NCBI GenBank assembly: GCA_963978545.1
Contig: OZ021732.1
Span: 21,993,521 to 22,057,520 of the forward strand
Origin: Linyphia triangularis
Taxonomy: Eukaryota; Arthropoda; Arachnida; Araneae; Linyphiidae
DNA: 64,000 bases
Direction of reading: 5' to 3'
The notes under the pieces were generated by a model that saw only the letters and a program-made list of their open reading frames with translations, did not search any database and had not been told where the DNA came from. Position 1 is the stretch's first letter; every line of letters starts with the position of its first letter. This document shows, piece after piece, positions 36,001 to 46,820 of this stretch. The translations under genes were made by a program, and so were the position numbers.

Positions 36001-37188
36001 TATTTTATAGTACTATACTGAAATAAATTTTTTAATAATTATAACTAAGCAATGTCATTGACTTTCTATAACTGGAACATTCTTGAAGAAATACGAACAT
36101 TTAGCGAGTAAATATAAGAAACTTTAGAGTTTTAAATCGATTTATATTTCGAAATAAAATTCATAATTGTACTTTTATTCAGATAACAAAGTATATGACA
36201 CCCTAAGAAATACACATTTTTAGATTTCAATCAATCTATATTTCTTCTATTCAACTATAAATCAAAAGGCAAAATTTAAAAAAAGACTTCAAGTAGGTAG
36301 CTGATTTTAAAAATAAACCTCTCTAACGTTTTCCTTTCAATGAAACTTCCCATTTGCTTAATTACAAAGCCCACTAGCACTTCCAAACTGTTTCTCACTC
36401 ATAAAAAACTTGAACAAATATATATACATATAAAACAGTTTCATCGTCTGCAAACACGTCTGCCGACTATATTTTTAAAACCACTCTACAAAAGTCCTCT
36501 TTAAAAGCTCCGTATCGCAAGCCTACGCACTGCTAATTATCACCTCCGAGTCCTGCTGACACGCCTTTTGTCAGCTCATTTAATCCAAGAGAAAACGTGA
36601 TGAATGGCTATCCGGCAATTACCCAGACCTTCCCCTCTCTCCTCCCTCCTTTTCCCAAACGATTGCTTGTTCACTTCCACTGGGCAAACAATCCGGGTGG
36701 CTGGTCCTAATAACGCTGCTGGCTGTGGAGCTTGTGACCTTAGGAAAGTCCATATAATAGTTTCTCATTTTTTTGCACCGAAGATAGAAGTATACGGAAA
36801 ACACTTTCTTTTTATGCCCCTTTCTCCTTATTTCTTTGGTTGGCAATTTTCGCTTTCATTTGTGTCCCTGCGTAAGGTTAAAAATAGCTTTCCGATCGAG
36901 TGGCTGGATGGGATGGGGATTATAGGATTTGGATGAGGAAAGAGATTGCTGCTAAAATGGCGACTTGATCGAAAACGAGTTAAGAAAGTTTCCGTTTCTA
37001 TGATTTTGGGAAGATGGGTATGGGGAATTGATATTTGTTATTTAAAATTTGATGTAAATAGCCGTGGATTTAAAAGACGAATAAGTTTTTTGATATATGC
37101 AGATATACAAGTAAACTAATATAACAACATCTAAGTAGAAAATTTTTTACTATGTCTAATTTTTGTCAAGGTAACATTTGCATGACCC
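32914..37188. other. Mostly AT-rich non-coding DNA; GC-richer block at 36500-36960
   Basis: No gene is supported. A T40 tract lies at 32979-33018. A GC-richer patch around 33900-34015 has an inverted CCAAT (CTATTGGCT) inside a small CGCTC...GAGCG hairpin. The 36500-36960 block has a perfect 7-bp hairpin (GCTGACA/TGTCAGC, 36555-36575) and a TAATCC site. Both-strand ORFs overlap there (36604-36936 and 36619-36846) without domains, so I do not call them genes. Confidence 0.45.
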
Positions 37189-37438
37189 GCTCAATATCAG
37201 AATCATTAACTATCATCTTCGAAATCCTAATCATTTATTATCATTCTCAATATCTTAATCATTAATGATTATCCTCAATATGATAATTATTTATGTCATT
37301 CAAAATATCATATTCATTAATGTTCAACCTCAAAATCATAATCATTAATGATCTTCCTTAAAATCATAATCATTAAAGACCATCCTCAATATCATATTCA
37401 TTAAATATCATGAGTATCATAATCATTAATATTCAACA
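37189..37438. repeat. 28-bp degenerate minisatellite, about 9 copies
   Basis: Units of the form AATCATTAATGATCMTCCTC plus AATATCAT follow each other every 28 bp, with a shortened unit near the right end. Confidence 0.85.
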
Positions 37439-37746
37439 TAGTTAGATGTTGGTGTCTCCTTCTTTCTCAGTATTGCTTATCTACAACATCATTGTGTTAT
37501 ATGGTACAGTATTATTTTCCACAAAAAAGAAGCGAAACCAGCATACATCGGAAGATACATCAAAGAAAAACTGTACCTAACATGCTAAATATTTCGTTAA
37601 AACGTAATTTAAAATATCCAAAACATTATCAAGTAACAATCTCCCACAAAATCAAATTATTTCAGTAAGGTTTTGCAGATGAAATAATGTTCTCAACTTT
37701 TGTTAAATGATTCGACATAAAACAGACTGCAGACAGACATAGACAC

Positions 37747-38610
37747 TAGGGTGGATCAAAAAAATTAATTTTTGAATTTCTATTAGCCTGTATGTTACAA
37801 AGTTGCATTTTGTTATTATAATGAAGTACTAAAAATTCAAACAGCAAGTTGAAAGTTTTGTGCTGCCCCAAAGCCTTCTTTACATTACACCACCTTTACA
37901 TTACATAAATTATATAACAAGATAATTACTTAGTAATAGTTGTATTATTAATGATAAAATATTAATATATAATGAATTATTATTGATAAAATATTATTAT
38001 ATAAAACTATGATTATTATACAAAAATGTATTGATACATTAATTTTTTTTATTTAAATAATTAGTAGCAATTTTTATTTTTAATTTCAATTTTACAAAAT
38101 ATTTTTTGATAGAAACACGATCCAATTATTTTGCATCTTTATGAAGAAAAGGAAAGTTCTGATTTGGATATCAGCCCCCCCCCCCCCCCGATGGCTTAAC
38201 TCATTGCCATCATCTTTATTAACTCCAACCAGCCAAAATAAACCAACAACCCAAAGGAGAATTCTTTTGAAAATGTTTGCCTCAGAATGCAATTGGGGTA
38301 GAGTATCTGATAGAAGTGATGTGAAACTTGCCAGTGCAGCTCTACAAGAAACCAATTTAATTCATGAGAATGACAAAACACAAATCATCGTCAGAAATAA
38401 AGTTCGAAGGGGGAGACGTAGTGTTTGAAAAGATGCTAGTGATATTATTCCGATTAATCATAAACTGACTGCATTATTTTTTGATGGAAGGAGAGATATG
38501 ACGATCACGAGACAGGTTGGGGAAAGATTCAATGTATTAAAAATCTTACGTCCCTTAGGGACAGTTCCAGAGGTGAGACGAGCAATTTATCCACTAGTAT
38601 TCATATAGAA
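37747..38610 (+). mobile_element. Decayed relative of the hAT-like element at 41101, 5' part
   Basis: It begins TAGGGTGGATCAAAAA, like the terminus at 41101, followed by AT-rich sequence. A coding stretch lies at about 38260-38607. That stretch reads SDRSDVKLASAALQETN, then ENDKTQIIV, then LTALFFDGRRDMTI after an in-frame TGA at 38426-38428. These align with the second coding block of the hAT-like element (SDRAVAAIASAALQDFG, EEDKTNVID, GLFFDIRKDKTI). It keeps the FFDGR form of the putative first catalytic aspartate motif. No matching right end is found, so this copy is truncated or rearranged. Confidence 0.68.
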
Positions 38611-40283
38611 CACCTGATGTCATGTATGAGAATCCAGTGCAAAGTAAACGCCAATGACAAACGAGATCATATTTCTTACTAATAATCAATTATTTGAGTT
38701 GCGTGAATTCTAATATTTATGTACAACAACACACTAAGTTATGCAATTCGTTTGCATATGTCCCTATTGTATACTTTGCATTTCATTTCTTGACTGTGTT
38801 ATTTTACTTATCTTTATGTTACATAAATATGTCTCTTAGATGTAAATTTCTTATATCTATGTTGCTCCACTGAAAAATTATTAAAGAAAAACTGATTATT
38901 CCTTAATTTTTAGCAGAGAATTTTCTTCTTCAAACACTTAGAATTGAATCATATTGTTTAAATAAACAAATAATGTTCTCTTTTCTATTGAAATTTCACA
39001 AATATTCTGGTTATATTTATTTCATACTTATCACGTAATATTTAAGCAACGAATTTACAGCTGCATATCAGAACACTGGTATTTTAATAGTATGCAAATA
39101 ACAAATGCTTTGCTTATTTTTATGGATGACATATTAATCAAACCCAGTGCTAAAGTTGGGCACATCATTTGGCATTTTAACAAACAAGCAATGTTATGAA
39201 ATTTATATAAAATAAATGTTCACCTGTCCATAGAAATTGTTTTCAAAATAAGATTTCGACATAAATTAAACAAGTATTACAATTACTGCCGGGGATTAAT
39301 ATCAGCTATTTTGCTTACAAGTCACGAGTACAACAACCCAGTCCCTAACATCCAACATAAATTTATCTTAAAGTCAATTATATCCATTCCCACTCCGGGA
39401 AATTTACCATCCGCTAACTCTTGTACCTCTTCCTTTCCAAGTGGGAATCACAAATCAAAATGAAAAATGCTCGCCATAAAATTTAATTCAATTTCTCTTT
39501 CCATTTACGTCTGTATCTCTTAAAAGGATAGAACCCCTAGAGACCTGCAGGCAGATCTGTTAACAAGACCTCTAACAATGATAACAAAGAAGCTTAACTT
39601 GATCATAAATAGAGTCAACAAAGAGGGAGCGTCGTCATCTAGACTGGAGGGAAGAAGGGGAGGTCGTCATCTAGACGAGAGGATGGAGGGAGCCAACAGT
39701 TGTTAGGGCTGTTTTCTCCTTCTAAGTCTTGCTTTGTAAATGCCCCTAGGGAAGATAATTAGCGGCTATAAAAGCATGCTGGTGATGTACGGGTCCTGAT
39801 GAATTTACGTCATTAACGTAATTTTCTGGCTGGGATAGGTAAACATCTGGATGATGCTGCCCGTGGCGAATTCGTCCTTCCGGTCTACATGAGCAATTCA
39901 AATGAGCCGGAGCGCAAACTTAGAAGGGTAGTCTGGATCTTAATTTGCTTTGCATGATTTAAGAAAATTGAGTTTAACTTCATTTAAGTTATCGTAATTT
40001 CTCATGGTTAAAAGGAAGTGTGTAGTTTGGGTATGATTTAGATGCTGTTTGTGCAGTCGTAGTTTGAAAGTAAACTTAACACATATCTTACATTTTAACT
40101 GTTATGCAATTCCATGCTGACTTAGAATTCAAATCTATTTTATGAAAAGCGTGGAATTTCATGGGATTTAAAATCAATATATGTCAGATTATTGTTTTAT
40201 ATATTTTACCTGTGCCATGCATGCTTAATGGAAGTATTTTCTATAAATCCTGGTACATGAGAGTCATAAAAACCATCGATACA
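38611..40283. other. Non-coding DNA with a GC-richer block at 39520-39960
   Basis: No coding frame is supported. The block contains a 14-bp direct repeat GTCGTCATCTAGAC (39631-39644 and 39663-39676), a TATA-like CTATAAAAGC (39766-39775) and, about 30 bp further, the near-palindrome TTACGTCATTAACGTAA (39805-39821). It might be a promoter or enhancer, but no transcript can be assigned. Confidence 0.4.
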
Positions 40284-40885
40284 TGGACCCCTAGTGGATT
40301 ATCCGCTCAACCAATCGAAATGAAATTTAATCCTATTGTTAGTTGAGGATATGCTTTCGGGATTTCAATAATTTCAAACAAGATATCGGTTAGGTTACGG
40401 TTACAGTGAAACATTTTAGAAATTTTCGGATGGCAACACCTACTTTTTTTCCCGGAGCAAATTGATCAGCGCATTTAAAACCATAAATAGCGTCCGAACG
40501 ATACACGTGCGACGAAAATTGGTGGCGTAAAATTTTTGCAAAGAAGAGCATTGGGAAGGACCAACGCTTCAATGCACTTCCTTTTTGTGTTGGCATTGGT
40601 ATTTCACAATGATCTCTTTTGCACATGTTTTAACCCCCTGTCGTATGTGTTACGTCATGCTTTTCGTTCTAATGCCATTTAAGGCTTTCCAATGCACTGA
40701 TTAATTTGCACATGAAAAAAAAAAGTGGGTGTTGCCATTCAAATTTCAATAGTTTTTTTGCTGTAACTGTAACCGTGAGATCTGTTTTGTTTAAAATCAG
40801 TATAATCATGAGCGCATACTTTCAAATAACAATACCAAGAAAAAAAATGCTCGATTGGTTGAGCGGATACTCCGCTAGGGGTCCA
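40284..40885. mobile_element. 602-bp foldback MITE
   Basis: The ends are inverted repeats of about 36 bp (TGGACCCCTAGTGGATTATC at the left; the right end is the reverse complement, ...GCTAGGGGTCCA), with about three mismatches. Complementarity resumes inside: GGTTACGGTTACAG against CTGTAACTGTAACC, and GGATGGCAACACC against GGGTGTTGCCATTC. The arms are therefore over 150 bp. I cannot define a target duplication. No ORF is credible. Confidence 0.82.
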
Positions 40886-41791
40886 TAAATCGGGTAAGTA
40901 TCGTTATAACCACTCTGTATTTGATCTTTGTTAATTGCGATTATTATAGTTAATAAACATACTGTTACGTGTTGGCTTTGTGATATTCTATAGAAAATTT
41001 ATAGTTTTTTTTCTTAATTTCATTTATATCATTTTGAAAGACTTTTGGTATTCAAAAATTACTCTTTCTAGGTTGAAAACTATTAATGAAGAGTGAACAG
41101 TAGGGTGGGAACGAAACAATCAACTTTTGATTTTTAATTTGTAATAGTGCGGAAAAGTTGCTTTTTGATGTAGATAAGATAATTTAAAAATATGAAAAAT
41201 ATTGGAGTACGTCTTGAGGTGCTGCAAAGCCGTTAAAGTTTCAAAAAATTGAAATTTTTGCTATATTTTAAATTTTTTTTGACGATAGAATCAACTATTG
41301 ATTTTAATTTGTAATAGCACGGAAAAGTTGCCTTATGGTGTAGATAAGATAAATTAAAAATATGAAAAATATTAAAATACGTCTTGAGGTGCCGCAAGTA
41401 CGTTAAAGTTTCATAAAAACACACTTTTTTGAACTTTTTCAAAGATTTTTGCGTGTCTCGATTATGAAATAAATAGCTTCATTTATGCGTTATAAAATAA
41501 ATAGAAAGATAAAAACAGTTTCAGTATTACATTGGCATCCAGGAGCCTGAGTCATCTCTGGAGCGGACGTTGTGTGTGTGTGTGGGGTGGGGGGTGGGGG
41601 ATTGGGCAAAGATTTGTTTGTGTGCGGTGACAAGCTCAGATCAGGTGTCAGGTCAGTAGCTGTGCCTAGTTCAGTTGAATTGGCGCCTCCGCTCTATCTA
41701 ATGTGTTACAGATTAACATAATATTTTGTTAGTATGTGTTCTACTTTATTGTTGTGAGTAAACATGGCTCAATCTAAATTAGTGAAGACAA

Positions 41792-44079
41792 ATGTCGGAA
41801 TGTCCTATTTTTGGGAAATGTAGTGATTTGCTTGATGTTGAACTGCCTACTTACGAAACTGTTATGAAGTGCTACTGTTATATCAGACAAAACCTCAAAA
41901 ATGCTTCAGAGAAGGATCCTACTGTAAGTGAAATATTTGACACTTAAGTTCCCAAAATAGAGCAAATATGGTCAAGAGCTTCTATTCCCGTTGTTTCTAG
42001 CCAAAGAATTTTACTAATGATAAGAGCTTATCATGCTAAATACAGAAATTTATTAAGGTCTAAAAGCAGAAAAGGGTCAGAAAAGTTTGACTGCAATCTC
42101 TCAAAATTTAGAGGCGAGGCCGAACGTTTATTTGATATTGCTGCCTGGAAGTGTGTAAACTTTAATACTTGTACTTGTATAAAAGGAAGAAAAGTACCAG
42201 TTATGGAACAAAAGTTTCTAAACGATCAACCTTCTAACAGGAAAATGATGATAGGTAAAGTTGATATAGCTACCACAAGCGCTTTGAGGAAGAAAGAAGC
42301 AAGAAAAATTAAAGAACTACAGAGAATAGTCATGTTTAATAAAGAACGGACAAAAAATACTAGTGTATCAGAAACGGTTACTGGTGACAATGACAGCGCT
42401 GAAGAACGGCAGTGTTCGATACCATAAGATGCAAACCAACCAGGTCCTTCAAATATACAAGAAGAAATACATCTACCAAGCCCTTCAAAACTGAAAGAAG
42501 AGAAAATCACTCAAATGCGCATTAAATTGCCATCTGTAGCTTCCATTGCTGACCGTATCGGAAAATCAGATAGAGCTGTTGCAGCTATAGCTAGTGCTGC
42601 TTTACAGGACTTTGGTGTAATAACAGAAGAAGACAAAACCAACGTTATAGACAGGATGAAAATTAGACAAGCAAGATCAACCAATCGAAGAGATCTCATT
42701 AATGGCAGTCGTTATAATCATATAACTGAAAATAGAGGATTGTTTTTTGATATAAGAAAAGACAAAACAATTGTTCAAGAAAAGGAAGGAAGGAAGGAAG
42801 GAAGTTTTACAAAAAAGTGATTTCAGAAGAGCACGTTTCCCTAATAGAGGAACCAAGGTCAAAGTTTTTAGGCCACGTAACACCTAAATCTGGCACCGGA
42901 AAAGACATAGTAGACAGTATACAGGAGTTTCTTGAAGATAGAGAACACAACATACAATTTTTAAACTTTACTGCTATTGGGTGCGATGGAACCGTTGTAA
43001 ACTCTGGACATAATAATGGTGTGATTTATTTGAGGTAAAAGGAAACACGAAGACCGTTACAATAGTTAATTTGTTTGTTCCATGGTAATGAGCTACCATT
43101 GCGACATCTTTTTTGTCATTTAGATGGTAAAACAAAGGGACCCAATGAGTTTAAAGGTGAAATAGGTCAGCAGCTAGAAAACTGTGCTAATCTTCCTGTG
43201 GTTACTTAATTGCCAATTGAAAATAACCTTCCTCTTTTGGAGGACAAAAATGATTTAAGTACAGATCAGAAATATTTATTGGATATGTGTATTGCTGTAT
43301 CAAGTGGAAATTGCTCCTTAGATTTATCTTTATGAAACCCTGGAAAACTTGCTCACTCCAGGTGGTTGACACTAACCAACCGCGTGCTTAGATTGTATGT
43401 GGCAATTGAAAATCCAACTCAAAATCTTAAGACTTTGGCTGAGTACACTGGGAAAGTGTATGTGCCTGTGTGGTTTAGTATTAAGTTAAAACCTTCATGT
43501 ACTTATGGTTCCAAACATCTGTTTAAACTAATCTCATATTCACGCTACCTCTTTGACGATCTCAAGAACGTTATAGATCCGGTTATTCAAGGAAATGGGT
43601 ATTTTGCGTCTTCAGAAAATCTCCTTTTGTCCATGCTATGTGATGAAAGCAAAATTCAAAGAGAACTTGGTTTACGAAGTGTTTTAAAGGCAATAACAGA
43701 AAGTAGAGGCGGAGTCGGGAAGTTCAAAGTTCCAAAGATAAACTTCAATGCAAAGGATTACATCGACATGATCTCATGGCCTGAAAATGACGTAACTGAA
43801 CCTCACTTGTTAAAACATGTTTCCAGTGACTCTCTCAAAGACTTTATACAGATGGCATCTGAAGATGGACCAAATAGTAAAGTAGACCCGGTTATCGACT
43901 TTCCCCGGCTTCCTTGTCACACGCAAGCAGTGGAAAGAACTGTGAAACTGGTGACCGAATCGGCTCAAAATGTCTGTGGTTCAACCGCAAGAGAATTATA
44001 TATAAGAGCAAAAATGGACTCACGTAGGAATATGCCAAAACTTAATGCAAAAAACCAGTTTAATGTGGCAATGAAGTAG
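41792..44079 (+). pseudogene. Candidate divergent hAT-like transposase, interrupted
   Basis: The frame starts at ATG 41792 (MSECPIFGK, then LPTYETVMKCY). It is open to 42817 except for TAA at 41945-41947 and 42425-42427. It shifts frame within a GGAA repeat at about 42783-42800 and continues to TAG 44077-44079, with stops at 43036, 43063, 43207 and 43333. The length without breaks is about 760 residues. Blocks in order: a Cys-rich FDIAAWKCVNFNTCTC; SVASIADRIGKSDRAVAAI; GLFFDIRKDKTI; EEHVSLIEEP; AIGCDGTVVNSG; CLFHGNELPLRHLF; HSRWLTLTNRVLRLY; LPCHTQAVERTVKLVTE. From memory this resembles proteins annotated as uncharacterised in many arthropods. The aspartates in FFD and GCDG and the glutamate in VER are candidate D-D-E residues (inference). 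The breaks make this copy inactive. Confidence 0.7.
42778..42805 (+). repeat. (GGAA)n tract disrupting the transposase frame
   Basis: A short run of GGAA/GGAAG units sits exactly where the reading frame changes from the block ending FDIRKDKTIVQE to the block starting ISEEHVSL. Repeat-length change is the likely cause of the frameshift. Confidence 0.7.
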
Positions 44080-44470
44080 AAAAAACATTTTGCAGCTGTA
44101 ACATGCAATCATTAAGGATACAGAAGTAAGAAATACAAATTTTACATTACAATATATTTTATAATTATTATTATATTTTGTAATTCATATTTTTTTTTCC
44201 AACTCTAATGCTTATATATGCATTTAAAACCATCTTTTGTAACATTTTATATATGAGAAATTCATAAATTTTTTTTTACAAAGTTGATAATTTTTCATTT
44301 TTTTTTATAAACTTTAAGCTCTTTGCGGCACCTCAAGATATTGTAGTATTGCAACCAAATTCCCCCCCCCCCTCTTTTTGAACTTAAAAAGCAACTTTTC
44401 CCCACTATTACTAAGCTAAAATTTAAAAAAAAAAATTTAAAGGCCATTTTCGTTCCACCCTAGTGAACAG

Positions 44471-45830
44471 TTGACTATTCTGGAAAATCGTATCCGAATT
44501 ACGTATTTAAATTAGTAGAACGAAATTAATACTTTTTATACGAATTATTTTAAATAAATAGATGTTTGCTTTTCAATAATCAATAAATATAATAATACAC
44601 CAATAAATCATTCATCAGATCAAATGAATCACCCATCGTAGCAAGTAGCATTTATATTTGATATATCTCATTATTTCTCATTGTCCTAAAGTGAATATTG
44701 TCAGTCATTCAATCCTTTGTAAATGTAATACTGTTACAGATTGAAAAGTATTTGAAATTTCAGAAAAAAATATACTAATAAGGATAATAATGTAATTAGA
44801 CATTTCTGTTATTTCATTTTAAAATAACGTATAACGATTTCTTTTGCTTATTTTTATAATTAATCAAATGTCGTTTCCTAATGCACAACAACCACATGTA
44901 TACATATAGTATTTAAATTAAATGATGAAATGTATAAGAGATGAGGACACTTATAAATATATTTTAATATATCTTAGTATATTAGATTACTTTTAATTTA
45001 AAAGATAATATCTTCATTTGATAAAATCCATATTAAGGTGAATATGATGTTTTATTGTAAAAACACAAGCACTGATTTCATTTCGAAAATTACCTTCAAC
45101 ACAAAAAAATATGTGCATAAATATGTATTCATTACTTTATATATGTCCACATTAATACTAATTTATTTCGTAAATTTAAACAAATTACATCTTAACGTAT
45201 AATAGAATTTTGAAAAATAAGTATTCTGTAACAACACATGTTACCGCATTAAATGTTTGCATTTTAACCGTGTAAAAAATAAAAGAGAGCCTCTTACTTT
45301 GAACTAATCTTACGCACAGAGTTTTTAGAAGGCTAAGAATAACGCAAAGGAAGAGCATGAATTTAAACAGAATTTTCGCTCTTTTGTAGAAAGATTTTTT
45401 TCTCTTATCAAGCAAAAATAGTTTGACCTTTAAAGTCGTTTTATTCTGATTACTTCTACAAGCGACGAAAGTGCTTTTCTCATATCATGAGAAACTTCGC
45501 GATAATTTAAATGAGTTTGCTTCATGATATTATAACCTCAATGATTATAGTGTGCATAATAATGTCTGAATGCATTGAAAGCAATTTTGGGTGACTAGAA
45601 ATTAGACAAGACATGCAAAGAGTATGAATTAATCGCCTTGAAAAATATATTTTAAATCTTAAGTTATTTTATTTTTAAATTTAGTGCAAGAAATCGAAAT
45701 TGTCTAAACTGTTTGGTATTGTGTTTTTGCCATTAAGAAAAATATTTTTAAAAAAATGTGTATACTTTAATCAGTCCAATGACAAAATAAAACAAAAAGT
45801 TCGGATCGTTTTAAGCAAATGTAATTTTTT
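44471..45830. other. AT-rich non-coding DNA
   Basis: Nothing recognised beyond short AT-rich ORFs. Confidence 0.5.
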
Positions 45831-46820
45831 GTTTTTGTTTTACTTGAGGTATCTGAAAAGAATGTCCGCTTTTCAAAACTGTATAATGGAAAGAGTGTTA
45901 AATCTATTCATCTGATGTTATGGAAGAACTTAAGTTTTGGCTTTGCAACTGCTGCAACTGAAAAACGCCTCCATGGTATCTTTATGAAAAGTTGCCATCT
46001 TGGTTTCAAATGAGATATCGGGATTAGATATTTGTCGACTAAGTGCCTCTAAACTCTTTAACTTGACGACATATTTGATTTAAAAAAAAAAAAAATTCTG
46101 CATACTGACATGTAATATGACGGCCACCTTAAGAGAAAGAAGATTTCAGGGTAATTACGTAATATCTCGTCGACCGTTTTGGAGCCAAAAAGTTCGACAA
46201 ACGGGTTCCTTTAGTCAGTATATGCCACGTCCACCGAGTAGATAAGGAAATCCACAGAAAGGCTTCAATTCTGGTTTGAAATTCCGAGGAAGCCAGGCGA
46301 CTAGAACTAGTGTTTGCCAACAAAAAATTCACCTACGGTTGACGGGATAGTACGTAAGTACCAGAAAAAGTAATATATTTCAGTTATTTTGATTTAAAAT
46401 AATTTAATTTGTATGTTTTACCTAGGGTTTTATGAAGAAAAAAAATTACACCTATTTTGAAAATCGTATGACTGAAAAGGTGTTAAATGTATTTATGATA
46501 TTCTTGTAGAGGAATGCAAGTTTTAGATCATCTATTTCCTATTTGCATTGGAAATTAGGAATTGCTTTTGAAATTTGACTTGGAGAGTATTTCCATAGTA
46601 ACTCTATGATAAGTTTCCTTCGTGGTTTCAAATGGAGTTTAAGATCAGAACTAAGAAACTCGGTGACTAAATTTTCTCGATGAGTTTATAGCTAAATTCG
46701 CTAACTAAGTGACATATTTGCTTATAAAAAAACAACCTCCAATTTAAAAAGGAATACTCCGAATTAGCAGATAATTTTGTAATATATCATCTACTTTAAC
46801 AGGATAAGATTTCAGTCAGA
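45830..46820. repeat. Diverged direct duplication, period about 600 bp
   Basis: Matching text at about 45860-46180 and 46460-46820 includes TGAAAAGGTGTTAAATGTATT against TGGAAAGAGTGTTAAATCTATT, GTGGTTTCAAATGGAG against TTGGTTTCAAATGAGA, and AGATTTCAG in both. No protein is evident. Two old copies of an unclassified repeat are the simplest reading. Confidence 0.6.

Larger units (their letters stand above)
41101..44462 (+). mobile_element. hAT-superfamily-like DNA transposon, 3.36 kb, with 8-bp target duplication
   Basis: The element is flanked by GTGAACAG on both sides (41093-41100 and 44463-44470). The ends TAGGGTGGGAACGAAA and, in reverse complement, TAGGGTGGAACGAAAA keep aligning for about 70 bp through AATAGTGSGGAAAAGTTGCT. 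The left subterminal region holds two ~170-bp copies (about 41120 and 41290) of a segment with GTCTTGAGGTGCYGC; its inverse occurs near 44320. The interior encodes one long interrupted frame (41792-44079). An 8-bp duplication with TAGGG-type termini is characteristic of hAT transposons. Confidence 0.85.

Noticed and set aside
36604..36936. 110-codon plus-strand ORF with a 75-codon antisense ORF
   Set aside because: Both frames are open in a GC-richer block and neither shows a domain or credible gene structure.
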